From Candidatus Villigracilis saccharophilus (lineage in GTDB: Bacteria > Chloroflexota > Anaerolineae > Anaerolineales > Villigracilaceae), in the NCBI GenBank assembly GCA_016709305.1, contig JADJNA010000055.1:1-64000 (forward strand): a stretch of DNA of 64,000 nt, written 5' to 3'. This document shows positions 26,927 through 34,733 of the stretch, in pieces (position 1 is the first letter of the stretch; every line of letters starts with the position of its first letter). Below the pieces are notes generated by a model, which was not told the DNA's origin, searched no databases, and saw only the letters and a list, made by a program, of their open reading frames with translations. A program made the position numbers and the translations under genes.

Positions 26927-28372
26927 TTAATCGCCAGAAGTTACTTTTCCAGTTCCAATAGATGCCACAGATGCATCAGATGAAATGTCCACTTTGTAGG
27001 TCTCAGGCATCTTGAGGAAGCAGACCACGGCGCAAATGGCCGCGATCAACATTGGCCATACCAAACCGGCGTAGTTTCCAAAGGGGGCCGCGATGGGGTG
27101 CATCCAGCTGGTTGATCCTGCTTTGGAAGCTTCAAGCATGGACAAACCAATGATCGGAACCAAACCGCCGAACACGCCGTTGCCGATGTGATAGGGCAGG
27201 GACATGGAGGTGTAGCGGATCTTGGTGGGGAAGAGTTCAACGAGATACGCCGCGATTGGTCCGTACACCATCGTCACATAGATCACCTGTATGAAGACGA
27301 ATAGACCGAGCATGAAGGGGCTGTACGCCGGATTCGCTGTATTCACGGCGTCTTTGGCTGCATTGAAGTTGATGTAGGGCGCGTACCCTTCCATCGCTTT
27401 GTAAATGGGAAGCCATGTGGCAACGGCCAGAATCATGCCCCACAAAATGATTCCCTTTCTGCCGATCTTGTCGGAGAGGTGTCCAAATACAACGAAGAAG
27501 GGAGTGGCGAAGAGCAATGCTCCGCCGATGATCAGGTTGGAATTTACGAGATCAACGCCGTATATCTTTTGCAGATAGAAGAGCGCGTAGAATTGACCGG
27601 TGTACCAGACCACGCCCTGTCCCATGGTCGCGCCGAAGAGCGCAAGGAGAACATAGCTCAGGTTATAGGGATTGCCAAAGCTTTCCTTGAGCGGGTTCTT
27701 GGAGATGCCACCCGATTTCTTGAGCTTGTCGTACATCGGGGATTCACGCAGCGAGTAGCGGATCCACAGGGACAGTCCGACCAGCAGGATGGAGATGAGG
27801 AAGGGAACGCGCCAGCCCCAAGCTCCGAACGCTTCTTCGCCGACGGATTTGCGGGTGATGAGAATCACACCAAGGGACATGAACAAGCCAAGGGTGGCTG
27901 TGATCTGGATCCAACTGGTGTAGTAGCCGCGCCTATCATGCGGAGAGTGTTCTGCCACGTAGGTCGCCGCGCCGCCATATTCACCACCGAGGGCCAGACC
28001 CTGCAGAATGCGCAAAGTAATGAGGAGGATGCCCGCCCAATCGCCAAGTACATCTCTGGTTGGGAGAACCCCGACCAAGAACGTACAAATACCCATCAAG
28101 GTCATCGTGACGAGGAATGTGTATTTGCGGCCGATCAGGTCTCCAACGCGTCCGAAGACGATTGCGCCAAAGGGGCGGACAATAAAACCAACGGCAAATG
28201 TCGCCAGCCAGGCGATCATGTCACCGATGGGCGTGCCTGTCGAATAAAATTTGCTCGCGATAACTGAGGCGAGGCTTCCAAAAATATAAAAGTCGTACCA
28301 TTCGATCATTGTTCCCGCAGCGGAGGCGAAGATAATACGGGGTAAACCTTGAGCTTTCTCTTCCTTGGCCAT
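26927..28372 (-). CDS. MHS-family (MFS) organic acid transporter
   Basis: A 481-residue, 12-helix major facilitator of the metabolite:H+ symporter family. The N-terminal signature is ASAAGTMIEWYDFYIFGSLA; the loop 2-3 motif is GRVGDLIGRKYTFL and its repeat GHLSDKIGRKGI; GGEYGGAATYVAEHSP stands in helix 4-5. MHS members import carboxylates such as citrate, ketoglutarate, acetate or propionate; sitting upstream of two short-chain acyl-CoA synthetases it most likely imports the acid they activate. Start at MAKEEKAQ, with AAGGAG eight bases upstream. Confidence 0.87.
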   Translation of the reverse strand: MAKEEKAQGLPRIIFASAAGTMIEWYDFYIFGSLASVIASKFYSTGTPIGDMIAWLATFAVGFIVRPFGAIVFGRVGDLIGRKYTFLVTMTLMGICTFLVGVLPTRDVLGDWAGILLITLRILQGLALGGEYGGAATYVAEHSPHDRRGYYTSWIQITATLGLFMSLGVILITRKSVGEEAFGAWGWRVPFLISILLVGLSLWIRYSLRESPMYDKLKKSGGISKNPLKESFGNPYNLSYVLLALFGATMGQGVVWYTGQFYALFYLQKIYGVDLVNSNLIIGGALLFATPFFVVFGHLSDKIGRKGIILWGMILAVATWLPIYKAMEGYAPYINFNAAKDAVNTANPAYSPFMLGLFVFIQVIYVTMVYGPIAAYLVELFPTKIRYTSMSLPYHIGNGVFGGLVPIIGLSMLEASKAGSTSWMHPIAAPFGNYAGLVWPMLIAAICAVVCFLKMPETYKVDISSDASVASIGTGKVTSGD

Positions 28373-28502
28373 GATTATTCTCCTTGACGAATGATTTTGT
28401 ATTTCTTTGGCATGCTCCATTTTTACAGACACCTCGGATTTTACAGATGGAAAATTAGCCTATAGTGCCTCCTTTTCAAAAATAGAAGATTTTATACATA
28501 TC

Positions 28503-28529
28503 AAAAAAGAGACGCGCAAAGTTGCGGTC
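28503..28529 (-). terminator. Terminator or attenuator after small ORF
   Basis: On the minus strand GACCGCAA pairs with TTGCGCGTC (one bulge), then CTCTTTTTT. It starts 1 bp after the stop of the 33-codon ORF and lies between the strong promoter and the transporter gene. Confidence 0.6.
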
Positions 28530-28530
28530 C

Positions 28531-28632
28531 CTAAATTTGTGCAGCGCTATTTATTTTTGGAATTGTTTCGTGGGGAAACTTCGCCTTGAGAGAAGGCGGG
28601 TCAAATAATCTTTTCGGAAAATTTTTCTTCAT
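28531..28632 (-). CDS. Small ORF or leader peptide, 33 residues
   Basis: ATG 28630-28632 opens MKKNFPKRLFDPP and continues SLKAKFPHETIPKINS to TAG 28531-28533. It is preceded by GGAGA at nine bases, lies ~100 nt downstream of a near-consensus promoter, and its stop is followed at once by a terminator-like hairpin. That arrangement is what a small monocistronic gene or an attenuating leader ORF should look like. The peptide is basic and proline-rich, without a membrane segment or run of one amino acid. No homologue is recognised. Confidence 0.45.
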   Translation of the reverse strand: MKKNFPKRLFDPPSLKAKFPHETIPKINSAAQI

Positions 28633-28744
28633 CTGATCACATCTCCAGGTTAGCAGGACAAGACACCAACGGAATGCGGATCAGTTACCTCTAAATTTAA
28701 TTCTATTTGTGTAAAGAACACACGGAGTTGAAGATAGTTTCGTT

Positions 28745-28773
28745 TTTATAATAAATCTGACTAAAATTGTCAA
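28745..28773 (-). promoter_or_regulatory. Strong sigma-70 promoter
   Basis: On the minus strand TTGACA (28773-28768), 17 bp, TATAAA (28750-28745). Transcription would give a ~360-nt leader before the transporter gene, containing the small ORF. The rest of 28633-28868 shows no other gene. A second weak promoter (TTGCGC, 17 bp, TATAAA) may overlap the hairpin near 28490-28515. Confidence 0.7.
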
Positions 28774-28868
28774 GTTGCTGACTGGCCTTTATATTCTCTA
28801 TGGTCAAAAAAATATAGACAGACCTTCCGGAGAAGTTCTTTTTAGAGGTTTGCTCATATCATATTTTT

Positions 28869-29312
28869 CTATTTTTCTTGCGGGCGGATCAGTGAGACTA
28901 AAATTGGCGAGCGGCGGACTACCTGTTCTGCGACGCTTCCCAGCAGTAAGTGTAATAATCCCGTGCGCCCATGTGTGGTCATGGCGATCATATTTGCCTG
29001 CAGAACTTCAGCTGCGTCCAGTATGGTTTCGGCAACGCCCCCGTCACGGATCAAGTAGGTGGCGCGTAATCCTTTCTGCTCAAGTTTGTAACAAACCGAT
29101 TTTATATATTCCCTGGCTTCGGCTTTTGCTTTTTTTACCTCAATGGGCGGAGAAAAAGGGGAACTGGGTGATTCAAACTCCGTTACGGGCTCCACATTGA
29201 CATGCAACAGGATGAGCTCTGCTTCCAACGCTTGCGCGAGCGCTTCTGCATAAGGCAATACTGCTTCAGAGAAGTCTGAACCATCCAGTGGGACAAGAAT
29301 TCTTTTGAGCAT
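28869..29312 (-). CDS. Universal stress protein (UspA family)
   Basis: A 147-residue single-domain Usp. N-terminal MLKRILVPLDGSDFSEAVLP and C-terminal ATP-binding signature MTTHGRTGLLHLLLGSVAEQVVRRSPILV (GxTG...G(S)xAExVxRxS pattern) are complete, so nucleotide binding is expected. Start set at MLKRIL, where the family begins; upstream codons to 29375 would overlap the next gene. Likely a stress or energy-state responder. Confidence 0.85.
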   Translation of the reverse strand: MLKRILVPLDGSDFSEAVLPYAEALAQALEAELILLHVNVEPVTEFESPSSPFSPPIEVKKAKAEAREYIKSVCYKLEQKGLRATYLIRDGGVAETILDAAEVLQANMIAMTTHGRTGLLHLLLGSVAEQVVRRSPILVSLIRPQEK

Positions 29313-29371
29313 GTGCTCCTCCATGGATCGTAAAAGCCGACGAATGTCTCTGTAATTATATCCCTGCCAAA

Positions 29372-30652
29372 TCACTCCACAAAGTCTAATATCTTATGCC
29401 ACAATCCTGCGAAAGGTAAAAACCACGGACGGCCATCGTACAATCCCAGCGGCGCATTGGGAAACTTAAATCTTGCAAAGGGATGGTCTTTGATATCCCC
29501 ATTCAACATAGACTCTGCGACGGTTTTTCCTAGATGAGTGCCCATGGCCACACCATGCCCGGCATAGCCAAGCGAATAATATATTCCATCCATCTCGCCC
29601 GCGTGTGTCATCATGTCGAAGGCAAAATCAAGTGTGCCGCCCCAAACAAATTCCACATTTACATCCTTCAACTGCGGGTAGACCTGGATCATTTCGCGCC
29701 GCAAAATTTCTCCGCTTTGCGCGATCGTATTCTGGTTTTCAGGGAAGAACGCCGCGCGCCCGCCGAAGATCATTCGGTTCTCCCACAGCCTGAAATAATT
29801 CAGGTAATGTTTGTAATCAAAGATCATGCGGTTTTTGGGGCTGAGTTGATGTGCGAGATCATCTGATAATCTTTCAGTTGCAATGATGAATGAACCGACA
29901 GGGATGATCTTTTTCTGCAATTTCTTTGTGACATTTCCTGTATAACCAGATGTCGCCACAAAAACGGATTCAGCTGTTAACGAGCCTCTTTCTGTCTCGA
30001 TGAGAAATAGGTTCTGACTGCGCTGGATCTTGGTAACCCGCGCTCGCGCGCAAAGCATGGCCCCCGCTTTTTCAGCCGCGTTTGCCAGGCCCGCCACGAA
30101 TTGAGCAGGGTTCAATCCAGCGCTGACCTCGTCCACCAAAGCCCCGTGATATACCGTTGAACCGATCTCACTATGTAGATCTTTTGGTGGGACAAGATGA
30201 ACTTTATGACCGAATTCCTTTGCCATGAAATCCACTTCATCTTTGAGCGCTTCATAGTGTTTCGGTTTATTCGCCGCCAGCAGGTGGCCTGTGCGCGCAA
30301 AACCGCAATTGATACCTTCTTGCTTTACGATCTCTTCAACCGTATTTACTGAATCGATCGACGCTTGAAATAATTCTTTTGCCAGATCCCGCCCATATTT
30401 TTTGATGATCGTCTGCATGGGAACTTTGAGCCCCGTCAGGGTCATTCCGCCATTTCGGGAACTGGCGCCCCAGCCAACTGTCTCTGCCTCCAGCACGACA
30501 ACATTCACGCCGCGCTTTGCCAGTGTGATCGCGGCGCTTAAGCCTGTATATCCACTGCCGATGATGGCTACGTCTGCTTTTTGAGGGATGGGATGCAGGC
30601 TGGAGTCACTGGGCATATTTACTGTAGTGTTCCAGTAGATTTGTTGATTCAT
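29372..30652 (-). CDS. FAD-dependent amine/amino-acid oxidoreductase (DAO family)
   Basis: A 426-residue flavoprotein of the DadA/GlyOx/PuuB type. The N-terminal Rossmann motif IIGSGYTGLSAAITLAKRG is followed by VVVLEAE, then WGASSRNGGM typical of gamma-glutamylputrescine oxidase-like enzymes, and a C-terminal GYAGHGVAMGTHLGK FAD-binding site. Predicted to oxidise an amine or amino acid to imine with transfer of electrons to O2 or a carrier; substrate unknown. It ends at the boundary of the region upstream of the Usp gene. Confidence 0.82.
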   Translation of the reverse strand: MNQQIYWNTTVNMPSDSSLHPIPQKADVAIIGSGYTGLSAAITLAKRGVNVVVLEAETVGWGASSRNGGMTLTGLKVPMQTIIKKYGRDLAKELFQASIDSVNTVEEIVKQEGINCGFARTGHLLAANKPKHYEALKDEVDFMAKEFGHKVHLVPPKDLHSEIGSTVYHGALVDEVSAGLNPAQFVAGLANAAEKAGAMLCARARVTKIQRSQNLFLIETERGSLTAESVFVATSGYTGNVTKKLQKKIIPVGSFIIATERLSDDLAHQLSPKNRMIFDYKHYLNYFRLWENRMIFGGRAAFFPENQNTIAQSGEILRREMIQVYPQLKDVNVEFVWGGTLDFAFDMMTHAGEMDGIYYSLGYAGHGVAMGTHLGKTVAESMLNGDIKDHPFARFKFPNAPLGLYDGRPWFLPFAGLWHKILDFVE

Positions 30653-30711
30653 AATTCCTCTATTTGGAGTGCAGGCGCTTGCTGCTGCAAGTCAGTCATT
30701 TCTTAGCGCAG

Positions 30712-32121
30712 TTATGCCAATAGATCTTCCCAGTTCAGTTCTGTAAATGCCTTTTGCAGACGATGGCCGTCTTCAACGACATAATAGGTTAAATAGGTAA
30801 ATGCCTGTTTTGCCAGTTCGCGGACAGGTTCAAGCGGAACGACATCATCCTCTGTCCCGTGCACAATGATCGTGGGTACAGAGACGGGTGTCAGTAAGCG
30901 TGATGCGAAGGGTTCCAGCATCAAAGCGGGTGCAAGCAGGATCAATTTTCGAACTTGCGTCGGATGATCCAGCGTAAAAGTTGCTCCCATCAATCCACCA
31001 AAAGACGAGCCGATGATCGTCCAATTTTTCTTGCGGCCAAGAATGGGTTTGAGTTGTTTCATGCGCTCTTCGAAAGAGCCTGCGAAGTCGGGCGTGAGCA
31101 TGCCTGGGAATTTTTCTGCGAACTGGCGCGCCTTTCCGCTTTGACTGGTGCTTTCGAGTCCGTGCAGATAGATGATTCTTGAGTTATCCATTTTTGGTTT
31201 TCGGGGCGCGCGCTTTTTGCGGAGTTTAATTTCGGCAGGTATTTCGACCGTCCTGGGTAGGGTGGGTTCTTCAATAAAATCATCAATGACCTCTTCTTCA
31301 GGTTCGACAGGAATGGCAGAAGAAGGTCGCGGGCGCAGGAGATCATAAATTTCCCTTTGCAGGGCTGGCGGGAATGAGGTGACAATGCGCCGCATGGTGA
31401 CAGCGGTCATTGGGTTATCTGTATTGGAGAGAACGTGTTTAAGCATGAATATCGTTTCGCTTGCCGATGCGCGATACAGGGTTATGATCAAATCTGTGAG
31501 TTCATTCTGCAAAGCGGCTGGCGCTTTTTCGATGATAGGTTCGACGATATCAAGAATGGGGGGAAGATTGTCGTATGAGCTGTCTGCGATCATTGGGAGC
31601 AGGGCCTGTATCCCATTTGACCATGTGTTCATCCGGGCGGGATGCAGGTACTCGCGGACGAGACTGAGGAATTCAGCGGGTGTTTCCTTCCGCATACGCG
31701 TCAAACTTGAAGATAGTAATGCGGAGCGCACAGACGGGTCGCGGACTTGCTGACTCCAGGCGGTCAGGCGGGGCAGCAGGCGTTCTTCCAGAGGGGGGAT
31801 TCGCCCAAGTAAAAAAGCGGCGAGCAGGCGTGTTTCGAGTGCGCCATCATCCCAGAGTTTATCTGCCAGCTCAAGCGCAAATTCCGGGTTCGCTTCTGCG
31901 ACAGAGCGCACTTCATTCTCGATCTGTGTGATGACCGCTGGGGGGGTACGATAGGTTTTTAGGTTGGACCCAGGGGCGACGTTTTCTACTGTTCTTAGGG
32001 TATGGTTGACATAAAACTCTAGCATCTCGCTGAGGTGCTTCATAAACTCCTCCGGCAGAAAGAAAAAATCTGCCAGGCGGTTGGCTTGTTTGCGAAGTCG
32101 GGCGAGGTCGATGGCGGGCAT
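30712..32121 (-). CDS. HEAT-like repeat protein fused to alpha/beta hydrolase
   Basis: A ~469-residue two-domain protein. Residues ~1-270 are all-helical with repeated helix pairs (LETRLLAAFLLGRIPPLEERLL; DPSVRSALLSSSLTRM) like HEAT or AlkD-type repeats. A charged linker (EPEEEVIDDFIEEP, then KLRKKRAPRKPK) leads to a YqiA/esterase-type hydrolase: IIYLHGLESTSQSGKA, nucleophile elbow GSSFGG, Asp in HGTEDDVVP and His in EDGHRLQ. Start chosen at MPAIDLARLRKQ; earlier codons run into the palindrome at 32132-32160. No characterised protein with this architecture comes to mind. Confidence 0.65.
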   Translation of the reverse strand: MPAIDLARLRKQANRLADFFFLPEEFMKHLSEMLEFYVNHTLRTVENVAPGSNLKTYRTPPAVITQIENEVRSVAEANPEFALELADKLWDDGALETRLLAAFLLGRIPPLEERLLPRLTAWSQQVRDPSVRSALLSSSLTRMRKETPAEFLSLVREYLHPARMNTWSNGIQALLPMIADSSYDNLPPILDIVEPIIEKAPAALQNELTDLIITLYRASASETIFMLKHVLSNTDNPMTAVTMRRIVTSFPPALQREIYDLLRPRPSSAIPVEPEEEVIDDFIEEPTLPRTVEIPAEIKLRKKRAPRKPKMDNSRIIYLHGLESTSQSGKARQFAEKFPGMLTPDFAGSFEERMKQLKPILGRKKNWTIIGSSFGGLMGATFTLDHPTQVRKLILLAPALMLEPFASRLLTPVSVPTIIVHGTEDDVVPLEPVRELAKQAFTYLTYYVVEDGHRLQKAFTELNWEDLLA

Positions 32122-32131
32122 GGGTTGTGTT

Positions 32132-32160
32132 GTAGGGGCGGAGCAGTGCTCCGCCCCTAC
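32132..32160. repeat. Perfect 29-nt palindrome between proS and fusion gene
   Basis: Arms GTAGGGGCGGAGCA and TGCTCCGCCCCTAC around a single G. It fills most of the 44 bp between two same-strand genes. It has the look of GC-rich REP or MITE-like elements; a terminator is unlikely as no T run follows. Confidence 0.65.
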
Positions 32161-32165
32161 TATGA

Positions 32166-33605
32166 TCAATACGCTCTTGCAAAATATACTTTGCGCCTGG
32201 AAGGCTTGCCGCATACGATGCAAGTACCTTCTGTTTCAGGCTGGTTGAAAGGAATGTTGCGTGTGGTGGCTTTGGCTTCTTCTTTTACCTTGGTCTCGCA
32301 CTCACGTGATTCACACCAGTAGGAGAATGCCCAGCCATCCTGAACCACTTTTTTCAACTCTTCATAATCCTTGGGATCATGGATGTTGGTATCACGGTAT
32401 TCGGTGGCGCGCTTGAGAAGTGAAGCCTGAATCTCGTCCAGCAACCCTTTTACAGCGGAGTCCAGACCCGCCTGTGGGACGAAGGTCTTGCCTTCACGGC
32501 CAGGCTTGTCACGGCGGGCGAGGGCAACCGATCCCTTCTCCACATCCTTGGGACCGATCTCCACGCGGACAGGAACGCCGCGCATTTCCCAATCGTTGAA
32601 TTTGAATCCGCTGCTGACGTTATCACGGTCATCCATCTTGACGCGGATGCCGGCGGCTTTGAGTTCCATGAAGACGCGGTCGGCAACTTCCATCACTTTG
32701 ACTTTCTCATCATCTTTCTTGAAGATGGGAACGATGACAGCCTGTGTGGGCGCGAGGCGGGGGGGAAGCACAAGACCCTGATCATCGCCGTGTACCATGA
32801 TCATCGCACCAATGATGCGGGACGAGATGGCCCATGAAGTGGTTTCGCAGAATTGCAGGGTGTTTTCTTTGTTGAGGAATTGGATCTCAAATGCTTTGGC
32901 AAAATTTGTGCTGAAGTAATGGGACGTGCCAGACTGCAATGCGCGCTTGTCCCACATCATCGCTTCAATGGATGTGGTGGTGTGTGCGCCCGCGAATCTT
33001 TCGGTGTCGCTCTTGGTGCCTTTGATGACTGGAATGGCCGCTTCTTCAAGACAGAACTTTTCGTAAATATCGAGGATGCGGTACATTTCCTCTTTGGCTT
33101 CTTCGGCGCTGGCGTGAGCGGTGTGACCTTCATGCCAGTAGAACTCAGCCGTGCGCAGGAAAAGTTTGGTGCGCAATTCCCAGCGCAAAACAGAACCCCA
33201 TTGCACAATGAGAAGGGGCAGGTCGCGCCACGACTTGACCCACTTGGAATACATATAACCGATGATGGTTTCAGAGGTGGGACGAACCGCCAGCTTTTCT
33301 TCCAATTCCACGCCGCCGCCGTGCGTGACGACTGCCAGTTCAGGAGCGAAGCCTTCAACGTGTTCCTTTTCTTTTTCGAAGAAAGACATGGGGATCAAGG
33401 TTGGGAAGGCCGCATTGACATGGCCTGTGGCTTTGAATTCCTTATCCAGATGGGATGTGATGTTCTCCCATAGCGCCCAGCCATAAGGCTTTACGACCAT
33501 GCATCCGCGCACGGGGGCGTAGTCTGCAAGGTCTGCCTTGATCACAAGTTGGTTGTACCATTCTGAAAAATCTTCCGCGCGTGTTGTTAATTTATCTTCA
33601 GCCAT
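32166..33605 (-). CDS. proS: Prolyl-tRNA synthetase (archaeal/eukaryotic type)
   Basis: A 479-residue class II synthetase charging tRNA-Pro. It is the short ProS type without the editing insertion of the E. coli-type enzyme. Seen: DYAPVRGCMVVKPYGWALWE, motif 2 region around LRPTSET and WELRTKLFLRTAEFYWHEGHTAH, motif 3 VHGDDQGLVLPPRLAP, the anticodon-binding domain after QAVIVPIF, and a C-terminal zinc-type region with CESRECETK and GTCIVCGKPS. Complete, ending RKVYFARAY as usual for this type. Confidence 0.93.
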   Translation of the reverse strand: MAEDKLTTRAEDFSEWYNQLVIKADLADYAPVRGCMVVKPYGWALWENITSHLDKEFKATGHVNAAFPTLIPMSFFEKEKEHVEGFAPELAVVTHGGGVELEEKLAVRPTSETIIGYMYSKWVKSWRDLPLLIVQWGSVLRWELRTKLFLRTAEFYWHEGHTAHASAEEAKEEMYRILDIYEKFCLEEAAIPVIKGTKSDTERFAGAHTTTSIEAMMWDKRALQSGTSHYFSTNFAKAFEIQFLNKENTLQFCETTSWAISSRIIGAMIMVHGDDQGLVLPPRLAPTQAVIVPIFKKDDEKVKVMEVADRVFMELKAAGIRVKMDDRDNVSSGFKFNDWEMRGVPVRVEIGPKDVEKGSVALARRDKPGREGKTFVPQAGLDSAVKGLLDEIQASLLKRATEYRDTNIHDPKDYEELKKVVQDGWAFSYWCESRECETKVKEEAKATTRNIPFNQPETEGTCIVCGKPSRRKVYFARAY

Positions 33606-33677
33606 TTTTACTCCAGGAATTAGTGATTAGGTAATTAGGAATTAGGGTGGTAAGTTTTTTTGGTGTAAAACCAATTA

Positions 33678-34211
33678 CTATTCACCACTTACTATTTTTA
33701 CAGCAGTTTTTACATCTTCCGCAAAGTATAACAACTCTCGTTGATGTACGGGCATATACGTTTCAAACGCATTGAAGAACCGATCAAACGTGGACTGCCA
33801 ACCGCGCCCGACCAGTGTCAGCGGCCTGGGGGGCAGGGATTCCACGATCATCAAATTCCACATTAACGAGATTTCAGCCAGCGTGCCTGCGCCGCCCGGG
33901 AGGGCGATCGCCGCGTCACAGCCTTCGATCAACGCCTGCAATCGTTCAATGAGTGATTGCTTTCGTCTTTCCTCTTTCACCCACTGATTTGGCTTTGATT
34001 TGCGCCACTCTTCAATATCAATGCACGTCACACCGATCACATGGCCGCCCGCCTCAGACGCCCCGCGTGAAGCAGCTTCCATCGTGCCCATGTAACCGCC
34101 AGTCAACACGGCATGTCCGCGCTGGGCAAGGAGCGAGCCAAGTTCCCGCGCCTCTTCATAGGCTGATGTTCCTTCTCTAGGTTGTGCGCCGCCAAAAACA
34201 GTTATGTTCAT
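33678..34211 (-). CDS. LOG-family protein
   Basis: A 177-residue Rossmann-fold protein of the LOG/lysine-decarboxylase-like family. The signature PGGAGTLAEISLMW (PGGxGTxxE) and the phosphate loop GGYMGTMEAASRGASEAGG are present. Characterised relatives are cytokinin riboside 5'-monophosphate phosphoribohydrolases or general nucleotide pyrophosphatases. The usual MNITVFGG start is intact. It lies 56 bp upstream of nothing functionally related; the next gene (34268-34582) is a nucleotide pyrophosphohydrolase, which may hint at shared nucleotide clean-up. Confidence 0.82.
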   Translation of the reverse strand: MNITVFGGAQPREGTSAYEEARELGSLLAQRGHAVLTGGYMGTMEAASRGASEAGGHVIGVTCIDIEEWRKSKPNQWVKEERRKQSLIERLQALIEGCDAAIALPGGAGTLAEISLMWNLMIVESLPPRPLTLVGRGWQSTFDRFFNAFETYMPVHQRELLYFAEDVKTAVKIVSGE

Positions 34212-34267
34212 GATTAAACCTCGTCGAAGGTCAACAGTAGAAAGCCTAATAGACCTCTGACCTTTGA

Positions 34268-34582
34268 CTAATTATCCTTGTCCCATTCTCTTGTCTTGTT
34301 CACTTCAATCTTGTTCAACACCGCTTCTTCCAGATCAATTCCGGAGACCGAAGCCAGTTGCAAGAGATACAAGGTCACATCTGCCAGTTCGCTTCCCAAT
34401 TCGTCTTTGTCTTTTATTTCATCACCGAATTGGAAATGCTCCAAAATCTCCGCCGCTTCGATCGAAAGCGAGACCGCCAAATTGCGCGGAGTCTGCGGGC
34501 GTTTGCTATCGTTCTCATACCAGCCTTTTGACTTAACCAACTCATGCATTTTTTCCGTCAGTTCAGCAATTGTAATTGGCAT
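34268..34582 (-). CDS. MazG-like nucleotide pyrophosphohydrolase
   Basis: A 104-residue single-domain protein of the MazG-like, RS21-C6-type family. The metal-binding ExxE...ExxD pattern is seen as LSIEAAEILEHF and ELGSELADVTLYLL, and the C-terminal NKTREWDKDN tail is typical. Predicted to hydrolyse non-canonical dNTPs to dNMP and pyrophosphate. Upstream lies a 151-bp gap with a terminator-like hairpin. Confidence 0.85.
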   Translation of the reverse strand: MPITIAELTEKMHELVKSKGWYENDSKRPQTPRNLAVSLSIEAAEILEHFQFGDEIKDKDELGSELADVTLYLLQLASVSGIDLEEAVLNKIEVNKTREWDKDN

Positions 34583-34593
34583 TTGACCTCAGT

Positions 34594-34700
34594 AAATAAA
34601 AACGGCTCGCCAAGTCTGGGAGCCGTTTGAGCACGCGAAAGCGAACCTAGCCAGACCTGTAGGGTTTACACACTCGAGGGGACGGGTTCGGGTTCATTAA
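34594..34700 (-). ncRNA. Candidate small structured RNA with terminator
   Basis: Read on the minus strand the segment ends in AACGGCTC...GAGCCGTT followed by TTTTATTT, a terminator placed before the MazG-like start where no gene ends. The preceding ~65 nt contain GGTCTGGCTAGG, a TTCGCTTTCGCG mini-hairpin and a GAACCCGAACCC repeat. This would suit a short RNA transcribed toward the MazG-like gene, or a leader attenuator. No Rfam-type family recognised. Confidence 0.3.
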
Positions 34701-34733
34701 CATGCTGCCGATTATAAGGGTAAAATTGAAAAT

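Noticed and set aside
34660..34700. tRNA or tmRNA end, suggested by GGTTCGGGTTC
   Set aside because: No matching acceptor or T-stem could be paired.
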